NCBI RefSeq assembly: GCF_031846445.1
Contig: NZ_JAVRHR010000003.1
Location: 1-64,000 of the forward strand
Length of the DNA stretch: 64,000 nt
DNA from: Croceitalea rosinachiae
GTDB lineage: Bacteria > Bacteroidota > Bacteroidia > Flavobacteriales > Flavobacteriaceae
Direction: 5' to 3'
Shown here: positions 1 through 10,141 of the stretch, piece after piece
How positions within the stretch are numbered: position 1 is the first letter of the stretch
Layout: each line of letters opens with the position of its first letter
Position numbers and translations under genes: made by a program
Notes under the pieces: model-generated
Databases searched by the model: none
What the model was told of the DNA's origin: nothing
Seen by the model: only the letters and a program-made list of their open reading frames with translations

Positions 1-17
1 AATATGAAAGATAAAGA

Positions 18-1484
18 TTAAACTCTTGGTAAATCTCCTTCTCCTTTTAATGGAAGATTGGAATTTCCCATCAAATATTTATCTATATGATGTGCAGCTT
101 GTCGCCCTTCCGAAATGGCCCAAACAATTAGTGATTGACCTCTTCGTTGATCTCCGGCAACAAAAACACCAGAGATATTAGTCTGATAGTTGTTCTCGGT
201 AGCCTTGATATTGGTTCGTTCGTCCATTTCAAGTCCAAATTGGTCCGCCAACGTTGTTTCTGAACCAGTGAATCCCATTGCTAACAAAGCCAATTCACAT
301 TTCCATTCTCTTTCGGTATTTGGAATTTCTTTTAACTTAGGTCTTTGACCAGGAATCATTTCCCATTCTATTTCAGATGTTATAAGACTCTTTAATTTTC
401 CATCTTTGTCTCCAATAAATTTTTTGGTTGAAATACTGAAAAATCGTTCAGCGCCTTCTTTATGAGAAGAACTAGTGCGAAGCCGCATAGGCCAGAAGGG
501 CCAAGGCTGATTGGCCGGACGATTTTCTGTAGCCATTGGCATGATTTCAAAGTTTGAAACTGAGTCGGCTCCTTGGCGAATTGAAGTGCCAATACAATCA
601 GAGCCCGTATCACCACCGCCGATCACAACTACATCTTTACCGGTTGCTAAAATTTCTTTACCAAGGTCTTTAATTCCATCAACTCTGCGATTGTTTTGTG
701 GTAAAAAGTCCATGGCCTGAACTACACCTTCTAAACCTGAACCTGGGATAGGTAAATTTCTTCTAACGGTTGCCCCTCCACAAAGTACAATTGCATCAAA
801 ATTTGATTTTAGGTCACTAGCTTTAATATCAACTCCTACATGTATACCCGTTTTGAAAATGATACCTTCTTCTTCTAAAATACCTAACCTTCTATCGATA
901 ACTTTTTTTTCCATTTTAAAATCGGGAATGCCGTATCTAAGTAGACCACCTACTTTTTCATCTCGTTCAAAAACCGTCACGGTATGCCCTGCCCGGTTTA
1001 GTTGTTGTGCAGTGGCTAATCCAGCTGGTCCAGAACCAATAACCGCTACTTTCTTGGTTGTTCTTTTTAATGGTGGATTAGCAGTAATCCAACCATTTTT
1101 AAAAGCATTTTCCACAATATTTTTTTCAATATTTTCGATAGAAACCGGGTCTTCATTTATTCCTAATACACAGGCTTCTTCACAAGGGGCGGGACATAAC
1201 CTTCCCGTAAATTCTGGAAAATTGTTGGTAGAATGAAGAATACTTGTGGCTTTTTCCCATTTGCCTTGATATACCGCGTCATTGAAATCAGGGATAAGAT
1301 TACCCAATGGACATCCACTGTGGCAAAAAGGAATTCCACAATCCATACACCTTGCGCCCTGGTTTTTAAGTTCTTTTTCCTTCAGAGATTTGGTAAATTC
1401 CTTGTAATTTTTAATGCGTTCATTAACCGGTATATGGCTTTCGTCTTTTCTTTTGAACTCTAAAAATCCTGTCGTCTTTCCCAT
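18..1484 (-). CDS. gltD: Glutamate synthase small (beta) subunit
   Basis: 488 aa. Takes electrons from NADPH and passes them to the large subunit GltB, which makes glutamate from glutamine and 2-oxoglutarate in the cytoplasm. The N-terminal ~120 residues hold the Cys motifs of the GltD/DPD-type ferredoxin-like domain (CMDCGIPFC, then CPLGN and CPAPCEEAC), which bind 4Fe-4S clusters. A first Rossmann motif (GSGPAGLATAQQLNRAG, about residue 150) binds FAD and a second (GGGDTGSDC) binds NADPH. The C-terminal GVFVAGD motif closes the FAD site. Length is normal for the family. It lies 11 bp downstream of gltB on the same strand, so the two are one operon with the large subunit first. It starts at the ATG at 1484 and ends close to the window edge but is complete. 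Confidence 0.96.
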   Translation of the reverse strand: MGKTTGFLEFKRKDESHIPVNERIKNYKEFTKSLKEKELKNQGARCMDCGIPFCHSGCPLGNLIPDFNDAVYQGKWEKATSILHSTNNFPEFTGRLCPAPCEEACVLGINEDPVSIENIEKNIVENAFKNGWITANPPLKRTTKKVAVIGSGPAGLATAQQLNRAGHTVTVFERDEKVGGLLRYGIPDFKMEKKVIDRRLGILEEEGIIFKTGIHVGVDIKASDLKSNFDAIVLCGGATVRRNLPIPGSGLEGVVQAMDFLPQNNRRVDGIKDLGKEILATGKDVVVIGGGDTGSDCIGTSIRQGADSVSNFEIMPMATENRPANQPWPFWPMRLRTSSSHKEGAERFFSISTKKFIGDKDGKLKSLITSEIEWEMIPGQRPKLKEIPNTEREWKCELALLAMGFTGSETTLADQFGLEMDERTNIKATENNYQTNISGVFVAGDQRRGQSLIVWAISEGRQAAHHIDKYLMGNSNLPLKGEGDLPRV

Positions 1485-1495
1485 CCTATTCGTTA

Positions 1496-4400
1496 TTATA
1501 AAGTTTCTAACTTTTCTTTTTCCAATCGTACCAATGCCTGTCTGTATTCTTCTGGAAATACTTTAATGAACATTGGAAGAGAAACTTCCCAATTTTCAAG
1601 TATATGCTGTGCCAAAGGACTTATTGTAGCATTATAATGGTTTTCAATTAACTGTCTTAATTCTTGTATATCCTTATCTTCATCTACTTTAAGTAAATTC
1701 AAGGATTCGGAATTACACTTCTTTTTAAAGGTTTTATTTTTATTATAAACATAGGCAATACCACCGCTCATACCAGCACCAAAATTTCGACCTACTTCAC
1801 CTAAAATGACAGCTATTCCACCCGTCATATATTCACAACCATGATCACCAATACCTTCGACTACTGCCTTAGCTCCAGAATTTCTTACACAAAAACGTTC
1901 CCCTGCTTTTCCATTAATATATGCCTCTCCAGAGGTAGCTCCGTAAAGTGTAACATTTCCCGTAATCACATTTTCTTCAGGCCGCAATGTAGATTTGTCA
2001 GGCACTTTAATCACAAGTTTCGCACCCGAAAGCCCTTTACCTAGATAATCATTTGTATTACCATTGACAATCATGGTAAGGCCCTTTGTAGCGAAGGCAC
2101 CAAAACTTTGTCCAGCTGAACCGGAAAAATTAAGTTTCAGTGTGTTTTCAGGGAGGCCATCAGCACCATAAATCTTAGAAATTTCATTACTAATGATTGC
2201 TCCAACGGCTCTGTCAGTATTATGTATTGGAAAATCTAAAGTCGTCTTCTCTTTTCTAAATAATGCAGGATGTGCTTTTGCAATAATTTCAAATTCAATT
2301 GATTTTTCAATATTATGAACTTGCTGCTGGGTGTTGTAAAGCTTTGTTTCTTTTGTTACATCAACTTGATATAAAATTGGGGTGAGGTCAATACCGGCGG
2401 ACTTATAGTGGTCGATAGCCTTTTTTCTATCTAACTTTTGAACTTGCCCTACCATTTCATCAACAGTTCTGAAACCAAGCTTTGCCATGATTTCTCGTAA
2501 CTCTTGTGCAACAAAATACATGTAGTTTACTACATGTTCTGGTTTGCCCTTAAACTTTTTGCGTAATTCTGGGTTTTGCGTAGCGATACCCACTGGACAA
2601 GTATTCAAGTGACAAACACGCATCATAATACAACCAGAAGCAACTAGTGGAGCTGTAGCAAAACCAAATTCTTCTGCACCTAATAAGCAAGCTATAGCAA
2701 CGTCACGACCAGTTTTTAATTGGCCATCACATTCTAAAACAATTCGGTTTCGTAAGTCGTTCAATACCAAGGTCTGTTGAGCTTCTGCAATTCCTAACTC
2801 CCATGGAAGTCCTGCATGTTTTAAAGAGGTCAATGGTGAGGCTCCCGTGCCGCCATCAAAACCAGAAATGAGAACGACATCTGCTTTTGCTTTGGCAACA
2901 CCGGCGGCAACGGTACCTACACCAACTTCTGAAACTAATTTTACATTTACCCTCGCTTCCCTATTCGCGGATTTTAAATCAAAGATTAATTGTGATAAAT
3001 CCTCAATAGAATAGATATCGTGATGTGGAGGTGGGGAAATCAACCCTACATATGGGGTTGAATTTCTTGTTTTAGCTATGGAAGGATTTACTTTTGGCCC
3101 AGGTAATTGTCCACCTTCTCCTGGTTTAGCTCCTTGGGCCATTTTAATTTGTATTTCTTGGGCATTGGTCAGATAATTAGAAGTAACGCCAAATCTTCCG
3201 GAAGCTACTTGCTTAATGGCACTGTTTCGCCAGTCACCTGACTGATTTTTGTAAAAACGTTCCGCATCTTCACCACCTTCACCAGAATTGCTTTTTCCTC
3301 CAATTCGGTTCATGGCAATAGCCAAATTTTCATGCGCTTCCTTACTAATGCTTCCGTACGACATGGCACCCGTCTTAAACCTTTTGACGATTTCTGTCCA
3401 CGGTTCAACTTCTTCCAAAGGAATAGGGTCGTAATTTGAAAACTCAAATAAGCCCCTAATTGTCATTAGGCTTTTTGACTGTTCATTGACCAATTCCGAG
3501 TATTCTTTATAAGTAGTCTTTTCATTATTGCGAACTGCCTTTTGTAACTTGGCAATACTTAGGGGGTTGAACATATGTTTTTCCCCATCTCTTCTCCAGC
3601 GATACTCACCCCCAATCTCTAAATCTAAACTTGCGTCAACCTTGTCACGATTAAATGCCTTACGATGCCTTTTGGCTATTTCCTTTTCGATTTCGTAAAG
3701 CCCAATACCTTGAATTCTAGTCGGAGTGTTAGGAAAATACTGGTCAACAACTTTGGTGTTTATTCCAATACACTCAAACAATTGTGATCCTCTGTAGGAA
3801 TTCAAAGTAGAGATACCAATTTTATTCATCACTTTAAGAATACCTTTTCCAACCGCCTTGTTGTAATTTTTTATGGCTTGGTCAAAAGTATAATCGGTAA
3901 TTTTGTTTTCTTCAATTTGCTCTCCAATTATTTCATTGACCAAGTACGGGTTAATGGCACTCGCGCCAAAGCCAAACAATAACGCAAAATGATGTACCTC
4001 TCTTGGTTCGGCAGATTCTATAATGATACTTAAACGAGAGCGTTTTTTTAGTTTTCTTAGTCCGCTATTAACAAATGAGCAAGATAAAAGTGCTGGAATA
4101 GCCGCCATTTCAGCACTTACCATTCGGTCAGAAAGAATAATGATATTTGATCCTTCGTCAACTGCTTTAGATGCCTGTTTTAAAATAGATGCTAAGGCCT
4201 CTTCAAGACCGTTATGACCCTTGGCAATTTCATACAACGTAGAGATTGAAGTTACTTTATAGTCAGGACTACTATCATAGTTTTTGATTTTGTCTAAATC
4301 TTCTTTAGAGATGACTGGGTTTTGAATTTTAAGTTTGCGACAGTGTTCTTGAGTAAATTCAAAAATATTATGGTCGCTACCAAGTGTTAAGCTGATATCT

Positions 4401-6001
4401 GTAATCAACTCTTCGCGTATACCATCAAGTGGTGGATTTGTAACCTGAGCGAATAATTGTTTAAAATAATTATAAATCAGTTGTGGACGCTCAGAAAGTA
4501 CTGCAATTGGCGTATCAGAACCCATTGAACCAATTGGTTCTTTGCCATGTTTTGCCATTGGCATAATAATGGTGTTGATATCTTCTTGAGTATAACCAAA
4601 TGCTGAACGTCTCGTTTCTAAGGGAAACTCACCAAAAAAAACAGGACAGTCGTTATAGGGAATATCTTTTAAGTGAACTAGATTGTCTTTTAACCATTTT
4701 TTATAGGGATGTTTGGCGGCAATAGCCTCCTTTACTTCCTCATCATTTATGATTCGCCCTTCTTCCATGTTTACCAAGAACATTTTACCAGGTTCAAGAC
4801 GACCATGGTATTGAATATCTTCTGGCTGTAAATCAACGACGCCGGTTTCAGATGACATAATAACGTATCCTTGCTTGGTCACTGAATAGCGAGAAGGTCG
4901 TAATCCATTTCTATCTAAAACAGCCCCAATATAGTTTCCATCGGTAAAAGGGATAGAGGCAGGACCATCCCAAGGTTCCATTAGGCACGAATTGTATTCA
5001 TAAAAAGCTTTTTTGGCTTCAGACATTTCGTTATTTTTTTCCCATGCCTCTGGCACTAGCATCATCATAACTTCGGGTAAGGACCTACCAGTCATTAGTA
5101 GCAATTCTACTACCATATCCATACTTGCGGAATCTGACTTGCCAGGAAGTACGGTTGGGATAATATTTTTTATCTCATCTCCGAACCAATCGCTTTTCAG
5201 CAATTCTTCTCTAGAGCGCATACGTGCAACATTGCCCCTTAGGGTATTTATTTCACCGTTATGGCACATATATCTAAAGGGCTGTGCCAAATCCCAAGTG
5301 GGGAAGGTGTTCGTAGAAAAACGTTGGTGTACCAATGCTAATCTTGTTACTACTCTAGGGTCCAAAAGATCTTCATAGTACTTGCTAATGTCAATTGGAA
5401 CAAGCAAGCCTTTGAATATGATGATTTTTTGAGATAAACTGGGGAGGTAGAAAAACTGACTTTGTGAGAGTTTTGATTTATTTATTTCATGTTCCGTTAC
5501 TTTTCTTGCAATGAAAAGTTTAAGGTTGAATTGAAAATTATTTTCTTCACCACCATTACCAATAAAAATTTGTTTAACAAAAGGCTCGGTTTCAGCAGCA
5601 ATTCGACCAGGAACAGATTTGTTGACTGGCACCGCTCTCCACCCTATAAGCTCTAATCCTTGTTTTTTGATGTTCTTTTCAAAGGTGTCAATGCAAAATT
5701 GTCTTTGATTTTCTTTTTGCGGAAGAAATACATTGCCAGTGGCATAATCTCCCGCTTTGGGTAATTCAAAATCACAGGCACTTTGAAAAAAATCATGAGG
5801 AATATCAATTAATATACCAGCCCCATCACCGGTTTTCCCATCTGAGCTTACGGCACCGCGATGCTCTAACTTGTCTAATATCTCAAGCGCTTTGTGAATA
5901 ATGTCATTTGATTTTTTTCCTTGAAGACTGCAAATGAATCCTGCACCACAATTGTCATGTTCAAATTCAGGAAGATATAGCCCTTGTTTTTCTAACTTCA
6001 T
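1496..6001 (-). CDS. gltB: Glutamate synthase large (alpha) subunit
   Basis: 1501 aa, normal length. Class II glutamine amidotransferase that feeds ammonia through an internal tunnel to an FMN-dependent synthase site. The catalytic N-terminal Cys is Cys18 (HDNCGAGF), so a 17-residue propeptide must be removed. Family features seen in order are the amidotransferase domain, a central domain, the FMN barrel (SGFDGGTGASP) and the 3Fe-4S motif C-x5-C-x4-C (CIMMRVCHLNTCPVG). The C-terminal beta-helix has G-rich repeats (GDHGCEYMTGG, GRNFGAGMSGG). It is the first gene of the gltBD operon, with a TAnnTTTG promoter element just upstream. Confidence 0.97.
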   Translation of the reverse strand: MKLEKQGLYLPEFEHDNCGAGFICSLQGKKSNDIIHKALEILDKLEHRGAVSSDGKTGDGAGILIDIPHDFFQSACDFELPKAGDYATGNVFLPQKENQRQFCIDTFEKNIKKQGLELIGWRAVPVNKSVPGRIAAETEPFVKQIFIGNGGEENNFQFNLKLFIARKVTEHEINKSKLSQSQFFYLPSLSQKIIIFKGLLVPIDISKYYEDLLDPRVVTRLALVHQRFSTNTFPTWDLAQPFRYMCHNGEINTLRGNVARMRSREELLKSDWFGDEIKNIIPTVLPGKSDSASMDMVVELLLMTGRSLPEVMMMLVPEAWEKNNEMSEAKKAFYEYNSCLMEPWDGPASIPFTDGNYIGAVLDRNGLRPSRYSVTKQGYVIMSSETGVVDLQPEDIQYHGRLEPGKMFLVNMEEGRIINDEEVKEAIAAKHPYKKWLKDNLVHLKDIPYNDCPVFFGEFPLETRRSAFGYTQEDINTIIMPMAKHGKEPIGSMGSDTPIAVLSERPQLIYNYFKQLFAQVTNPPLDGIREELITDISLTLGSDHNIFEFTQEHCRKLKIQNPVISKEDLDKIKNYDSSPDYKVTSISTLYEIAKGHNGLEEALASILKQASKAVDEGSNIIILSDRMVSAEMAAIPALLSCSFVNSGLRKLKKRSRLSIIIESAEPREVHHFALLFGFGASAINPYLVNEIIGEQIEENKITDYTFDQAIKNYNKAVGKGILKVMNKIGISTLNSYRGSQLFECIGINTKVVDQYFPNTPTRIQGIGLYEIEKEIAKRHRKAFNRDKVDASLDLEIGGEYRWRRDGEKHMFNPLSIAKLQKAVRNNEKTTYKEYSELVNEQSKSLMTIRGLFEFSNYDPIPLEEVEPWTEIVKRFKTGAMSYGSISKEAHENLAIAMNRIGGKSNSGEGGEDAERFYKNQSGDWRNSAIKQVASGRFGVTSNYLTNAQEIQIKMAQGAKPGEGGQLPGPKVNPSIAKTRNSTPYVGLISPPPHHDIYSIEDLSQLIFDLKSANREARVNVKLVSEVGVGTVAAGVAKAKADVVLISGFDGGTGASPLTSLKHAGLPWELGIAEAQQTLVLNDLRNRIVLECDGQLKTGRDVAIACLLGAEEFGFATAPLVASGCIMMRVCHLNTCPVGIATQNPELRKKFKGKPEHVVNYMYFVAQELREIMAKLGFRTVDEMVGQVQKLDRKKAIDHYKSAGIDLTPILYQVDVTKETKLYNTQQQVHNIEKSIEFEIIAKAHPALFRKEKTTLDFPIHNTDRAVGAIISNEISKIYGADGLPENTLKLNFSGSAGQSFGAFATKGLTMIVNGNTNDYLGKGLSGAKLVIKVPDKSTLRPEENVITGNVTLYGATSGEAYINGKAGERFCVRNSGAKAVVEGIGDHGCEYMTGGIAVILGEVGRNFGAGMSGGIAYVYNKNKTFKKKCNSESLNLLKVDEDKDIQELRQLIENHYNATISPLAQHILENWEVSLPMFIKVFPEEYRQALVRLEKEKLETL

Positions 6002-6017
6002 TGTTATGGTATTTATT

Positions 6018-6025
6018 CAAAAATA
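6018..6025 (-). promoter_or_regulatory. gltBD promoter, -7 element (TAnnTTTG)
   Basis: The minus strand reads TATTTTTG, an exact match to the Bacteroidota sigma-A -7 consensus. A TTG 21 bp further upstream (6047-6049) fits the -33 element. The predicted transcript starts about 10 nt before the gltB ATG. Confidence 0.5.
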
Positions 6026-6276
6026 TCATAATCAGTGAATAAAAATCAATGTTTCAAACGAAATACAGTAAAAAAATCAAGGATTGTAATAATTGGTTAA
6101 ATAATATTCAAATTCAAAATATCAGCAAAACAAAATTGTGAATATGACAATAAAAAACAATTAAATATGCTTTAGAGGTCTTTATAATCCGTAATGGTAA
6201 TTAAAAATGTTCAATAATGGGTTTACCGCACAAGTGAAGGTCCTATTTTTTTATAAAATGTAAAAACTTAGAAGTT

Positions 6277-6299
6277 GACCCCTTAAAAAATAGGGGGTC
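6277..6299 (-). terminator. Hairpin after the acyl-CoA dehydrogenase gene
   Basis: A GACCCC / GGGGTC inverted repeat with a 10-nt AT loop, starting 7 nt past the stop codon. The stem is good, but the tract that follows on the minus strand is not a clean T-run, so termination strength is uncertain. Confidence 0.4.
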
Positions 6300-6306
6300 T
6301 TTAAAT

Positions 6307-7449
6307 TTATACTTTTAGTATGCCTCTTGAAATTACAATTTTTTGAATTTCTGAAGTACCTTCATATATTTGTGTGATTTTGGCATCGCGCATTAAGCGT
6401 TCTACATGGTAATCCTTGACAAAACCATTGCCGCCGTGAATCTGTACAGCTTCTACCGCTACCTCCATAGCAGTTTCTGCAGCATATAATTTGGCCATAG
6501 CTCCAGAAATGTCATAGTTATTACCATTGTCCTTGTCCCAAGCTGCTTTGTAAACTAGATGCCTAGCCGCTTGAATTTTAGTATGCATGTCTGCCAACTT
6601 AAAGGCGATAGCTTGATGATTTGAAATTTCTGTGCCAAATGCCTTACGTTCTTTAGAATATTTTAAGGCAAGTTCATAAGCTCCAGCTGCAATTCCAAGT
6701 GCTTGAGCGGCAATACCAATTCGACCACCTGCCAAGGTTTTCATTGCAAATTTAAATCCAAACCCATCTTCCGCAATTCGATTTTCTTTTGGCACTTTTA
6801 CATCATTAAAAAGCAAGGAGTGGGTATCACTACCCCTTATACCTAATTTATTTTCTTTAGGCCCTATTTCGAATCCCTTCATTCCTTTTTCGACAATCAA
6901 AGCATTAATACCTTTGTGTCTTTTTTCGACATTGGTCTGTGCTATTACCAAATAAACTTCGGCTGAGTTACCATTGGTTATCCAATTTTTAGTCCCATTC
7001 AAAATATAATGATCTCCCTTATCAATAGCAGTTGTTTTTTGAGATGTTGCATCGCTTCCTGCTTCTGGCTCAGAAAGACAAAAAGCTCCAATGATTTCAC
7101 CCGTTGCTAGTTTTGTCAGGTACTTTTGTTTTTGCTCTTCTGTCCCAAAAGTTTCCAGGCCCCAACATACCAGTGAATTATTTACGGAAACTATGACGGA
7201 AGATGAGGCGTCTACCTTAGAAAGTTCCTCCATCACCAAAACATATGATAGTGTGTCTAAGCCGCTGCCGCCATATTTTGAATCAACCATCATTCCTAAG
7301 AACCCTAGTTCAGCCATTTTTTTCACCTGTTCAGCTGGAAATTCTTGAGCGTCATCACGTTCAATTATGCCTGGCAATAATTCATTTTGAGCAAAGTCTC
7401 TTGCCGCTTCTTGTATCATTAATTGCTCTTCTGAAAGGGTAAAGTCCAT
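6307..7449 (-). CDS. Acyl-CoA dehydrogenase (short-chain type)
   Basis: 380 aa, the standard length for the family. FAD enzyme that introduces the trans-2 double bond in acyl-CoA (beta-oxidation or branched-chain amino-acid breakdown) and passes electrons to ETF. The N-terminal helical domain (MDFTLSEEQ), the ACAD signature (FCLSEPEAGSDA) and the C-terminal YEGTSEIQ motif are all present. The catalytic base is Glu363 in YEGT, the position used by short-chain/butyryl-CoA dehydrogenases. Substrate chain length cannot be settled from sequence. Single-gene transcript: a TAnnTTTG element lies upstream and a hairpin follows. Confidence 0.93.
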   Translation of the reverse strand: MDFTLSEEQLMIQEAARDFAQNELLPGIIERDDAQEFPAEQVKKMAELGFLGMMVDSKYGGSGLDTLSYVLVMEELSKVDASSSVIVSVNNSLVCWGLETFGTEEQKQKYLTKLATGEIIGAFCLSEPEAGSDATSQKTTAIDKGDHYILNGTKNWITNGNSAEVYLVIAQTNVEKRHKGINALIVEKGMKGFEIGPKENKLGIRGSDTHSLLFNDVKVPKENRIAEDGFGFKFAMKTLAGGRIGIAAQALGIAAGAYELALKYSKERKAFGTEISNHQAIAFKLADMHTKIQAARHLVYKAAWDKDNGNNYDISGAMAKLYAAETAMEVAVEAVQIHGGNGFVKDYHVERLMRDAKITQIYEGTSEIQKIVISRGILKV

Positions 7450-7478
7450 AATGTTGAGAATAAGATAAAAAATATGTC

Positions 7479-7486
7479 CAAAGATA
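7479..7486 (-). promoter_or_regulatory. Acyl-CoA dehydrogenase promoter, -7 element
   Basis: The minus strand reads TATCTTTG, an exact TAnnTTTG match 30 bp before the ATG. No clear -33 TTTG was found. Confidence 0.45.
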
Positions 7487-7669
7487 CGGTTTGAGTATGA
7501 ATTCTTTAAGGTTTTTGAATGAAATACAAGAATTAGTTAATATGATAAAAAGTAGAGTTCTCATTGGGAGTTCTTTTTTCCAATCGCTATATTTAACTTA
7601 TCTTGAAACTGAATTGTGAATTCTCGTTTTTCAAGAAATAACTAACATATCTACAAAACCAACTAAATA

Positions 7670-8995
7670 ATGGAAACTATAGTAATTATTGTCTTTCTAG
7701 CTGGATACTTGGCTATTACCTTAGAGCATAACTTAAAAATCGATAAGCTGATTCCTGCGTTGGCTATGATGGCCATTTTATGGGCTGTTATTGCTCTTAC
7801 CCATATGGACGTTTTTGAGGTCAATGCAGAACTTAAAAAGCTTGAACCAACCCATATTGACGAAATTTTACTTCATCATTTGGGCAAGACCGCTGAGATT
7901 CTGGTATTCTTACTAGGTGCGATGACTATAGTTGAAATTATTGATTATTTTGATGGTTTTGCAGCGATTAAGAGCTACATTAAAACAAGAAGTAAACGCA
8001 AGCTGCTTTGGATATTTTCAATTCTAGCTTTTATACTTTCAGCCATAATTGACAATCTGACTGCTACAATAGTCTTAATTACTATCCTTCAAAAGGTCAT
8101 TAAAGATCGTGAGACACGACTTTGGTTTGCCGGTTTAATTATTATTAATGCTAATGCAGGTGGTGCTTGGTCACCAATTGGGGATGTTACTACAACAATG
8201 TTATGGATTGCTGGCAAAGTAGAGGCAGGTTCTTTAGTGACGAGAGTTTTGGTTCCATCTATTGTTTGTATGGTTGTACCTACCATAATCGCTAGTAGAT
8301 TTAGGGTGTTTAGTGGTGAGGCGGATATTGAAGATACAGTTGGTTCTAAATCAAAATATGGCCCAACAATGCTTTATCTAGGTTTAGGGGCTATTGTCTT
8401 TGTACCTTTTTTCAAAACGATTACACATTTACCCCCTTATGTAGGTATGATGCTTTCATTGGCTATAGTGGCCACTTTTGCAGAAATTTATAGTAATGCA
8501 AAATTTAGTATTAGTTCTGCTATTGACGAGGATCATCATGAATCTGCACATCATAGCCCAGTTCATTCGGCATTAACTAAAATCGAGCTGCCTAGTATTC
8601 TCTTCTTTTTAGGTATTTTATTGGCAGTTGCTGCGCTTGAATCTTTAGGTATTTTATTCAACTATGCCGAGAGTTTAAATGCTGCCATTCCACAAACTGA
8701 TATTGTTGTGATGTTGTTGGGTATTGGTTCTGCAGTTATAGACAATGTGCCTTTAGTTGCCGCAAGTATTGGTATGTTCTCTGAAGCAGGAGATAACCCC
8801 CTCTGGCATTTTATAGCGTATTCTGCTGGTACCGGAGGTAGTATGCTCATTATTGGTTCAGCTGCAGGTGTTGTTGCGATGGGAATGGAAAAAATAGATT
8901 TTTTCTGGTATTTAAAGAAAATTGCGTGGTTGGCATTTGTTGGTTTTGTTGCTGGAGCCATTGTATTTATACTAATGCGTGATTTTATTTTTTAG
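7670..8995 (+). CDS. nhaD: NhaD-type Na+/H+ antiporter
   Basis: 441 aa inner-membrane protein with about 11-12 hydrophobic segments, matching the NhaD branch of the ion transporter (IT) superfamily. Exports Na+ in exchange for H+ and helps salt and pH homeostasis, as expected in a marine bacterium. Typical motifs are the paired half-repeats IDNLTATIVLITIL (about residue 127) and VIDNVPLVAAS (about 360), plus NANAGGAWSPIGDVTTTM, which carries polar residues of the transport site. The ATG at 7670 is followed at once by the first transmembrane helix. It lies 56 bp upstream of the exbB-exbD-tonB-folC cluster on the same strand. Confidence 0.9.
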   Translation: METIVIIVFLAGYLAITLEHNLKIDKLIPALAMMAILWAVIALTHMDVFEVNAELKKLEPTHIDEILLHHLGKTAEILVFLLGAMTIVEIIDYFDGFAAIKSYIKTRSKRKLLWIFSILAFILSAIIDNLTATIVLITILQKVIKDRETRLWFAGLIIINANAGGAWSPIGDVTTTMLWIAGKVEAGSLVTRVLVPSIVCMVVPTIIASRFRVFSGEADIEDTVGSKSKYGPTMLYLGLGAIVFVPFFKTITHLPPYVGMMLSLAIVATFAEIYSNAKFSISSAIDEDHHESAHHSPVHSALTKIELPSILFFLGILLAVAALESLGILFNYAESLNAAIPQTDIVVMLLGIGSAVIDNVPLVAASIGMFSEAGDNPLWHFIAYSAGTGGSMLIIGSAAGVVAMGMEKIDFFWYLKKIAWLAFVGFVAGAIVFILMRDFIF

Positions 8996-9051
8996 ATATA
9001 ATTTTCTGCGGAAATCCCCGTTATAAAGTCAATTAAAATTGGGGACCACTT

Positions 9052-9744
9052 ATGACATTATTTCAAGATCAAACATCATCTGAAGATTTAGCCGAGGCTA
9101 TCTCAGAAGAAAAGACATTATCCGTAGTTGACTTAATCCTAAACGGAGGTGCCGCTAGCACAATTATCGTCGTAGTACTTTTTGTGCTCTTATTCGTAGC
9201 ATTGTATATCTACTTTGAAAGAACGTTTGCAATTAACGCTGCATCTAAAATTGATAAGAACTTCATGAATCAAATCCGTGACCATGTCATGAATGGTAAA
9301 CTTGAGGCAGCTAAATTATTATGTGTACAAACTGACTCACCGGTAGCTCGCTTAACAGAGAAAGGAGTTTCAAGAATAGGGAAACCTTTGGACGATATTA
9401 ATACTGCAATTGAAAATGCTGGTACGCTTGAAGTTTACAAATTGGAAAAAAATGTAAATATTCTTGCAACGGTTGCTGGTGCTGCCCCAATGATTGGGTT
9501 TTTAGGAACGGTTATTGGTATGATTTTGGCATTTCATCAAATGGCAAGCAGTGGAGGGCAAGCTGAAATGGGATCTTTGGCATCTGGTATTTATACGGCA
9601 ATGACAACTACAGTCGCTGGCTTAATAGTAGGTATCATCGCATATATCGGTTATAATCATTTGGTCAATAGAACAGACAAGATTGTACATAAAATGGAAG
9701 CTAATGCGGTTGAGTTTTTAGACCTCTTGAACGAACCCATCTAG
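9052..9744 (+). CDS. exbB: ExbB/TolQ/MotA-family proton channel subunit
   Basis: 230 aa. Forms, with ExbD, the inner-membrane motor that uses the proton motive force to drive TonB-dependent uptake. Membrane segments are at about 35-57 and in the pair around 140-165 and 178-200, the usual three-helix ExbB topology. The conserved GFLGTVIGMILAFHQM and TTTVAGLIVGIIAYIGYN stretches line the pore. The 10-bp gap to exbD and the chain of overlapping genes after it show an operon exbB-exbD-tonB-folC. The motor is the likely energy source for SusC-type receptors such as the one at 17.8-21 kb. Confidence 0.93.
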   Translation: MTLFQDQTSSEDLAEAISEEKTLSVVDLILNGGAASTIIVVVLFVLLFVALYIYFERTFAINAASKIDKNFMNQIRDHVMNGKLEAAKLLCVQTDSPVARLTEKGVSRIGKPLDDINTAIENAGTLEVYKLEKNVNILATVAGAAPMIGFLGTVIGMILAFHQMASSGGQAEMGSLASGIYTAMTTTVAGLIVGIIAYIGYNHLVNRTDKIVHKMEANAVEFLDLLNEPI

Positions 9745-9754
9745 ATTATCAACT

Positions 9755-10141
9755 ATGAAATTGAAAGGAAGAAATAAGGTCAGTCCTGATTTTAGCATGT
9801 CTTCAATGACAGACATTGTGTTCTTATTGTTGGTTTTTTTCATGCTAACCTCTAATGCACCCAATGCCTTGGATTTACTCTTGCCAAAAGCCAAAGGCAA
9901 ATCTACCAATACCCAGAACGTATCTGTCACCATTGACAAGAATCTAAAATATTACGTGAACAACGAACAGATTAACGGAGAATACATTGAAATTGAATTA
10001 AGAAAAGCACTTGAAGGTCAAGATAAACCTACTATTATTTTGAGGGCAGAAGAAAGCGTAGCTATAAAAGAGGCTGTAAACGTTATGGATATTGCCAATA
10101 GAAATAATTACAAAGTAATTTTGGCTGTGCGACCTAAGTAA
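9755..10141 (+). CDS. exbD: ExbD/TolR-family protein
   Basis: 128 aa. Single N-terminal transmembrane helix (SMTDIVFLLLVFFML, about residues 17-35) with the essential proton-carrying Asp (Asp20 in TDIV), then a small periplasmic domain ending in the alpha/beta fold typical of ExbD. Partner of the ExbB encoded 10 bp upstream. Its TAA stop shares one base with the ATG of the next gene, suggesting translational coupling with the TonB protein. Confidence 0.93.
   Translation: MKLKGRNKVSPDFSMSSMTDIVFLLLVFFMLTSNAPNALDLLLPKAKGKSTNTQNVSVTIDKNLKYYVNNEQINGEYIEIELRKALEGQDKPTIILRAEESVAIKEAVNVMDIANRNNYKVILAVRPK

Larger units (their letters stand above)
6002..6306. other. Intergenic region upstream of gltB
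   Basis: 305 bp, very AT-rich, without a credible gene. It holds the gltBD promoter element near 6018-6025 at one end and a GC hairpin at 6277-6299, just after the acyl-CoA dehydrogenase stop, at the other. Nothing else was recognised. Confidence 0.6.
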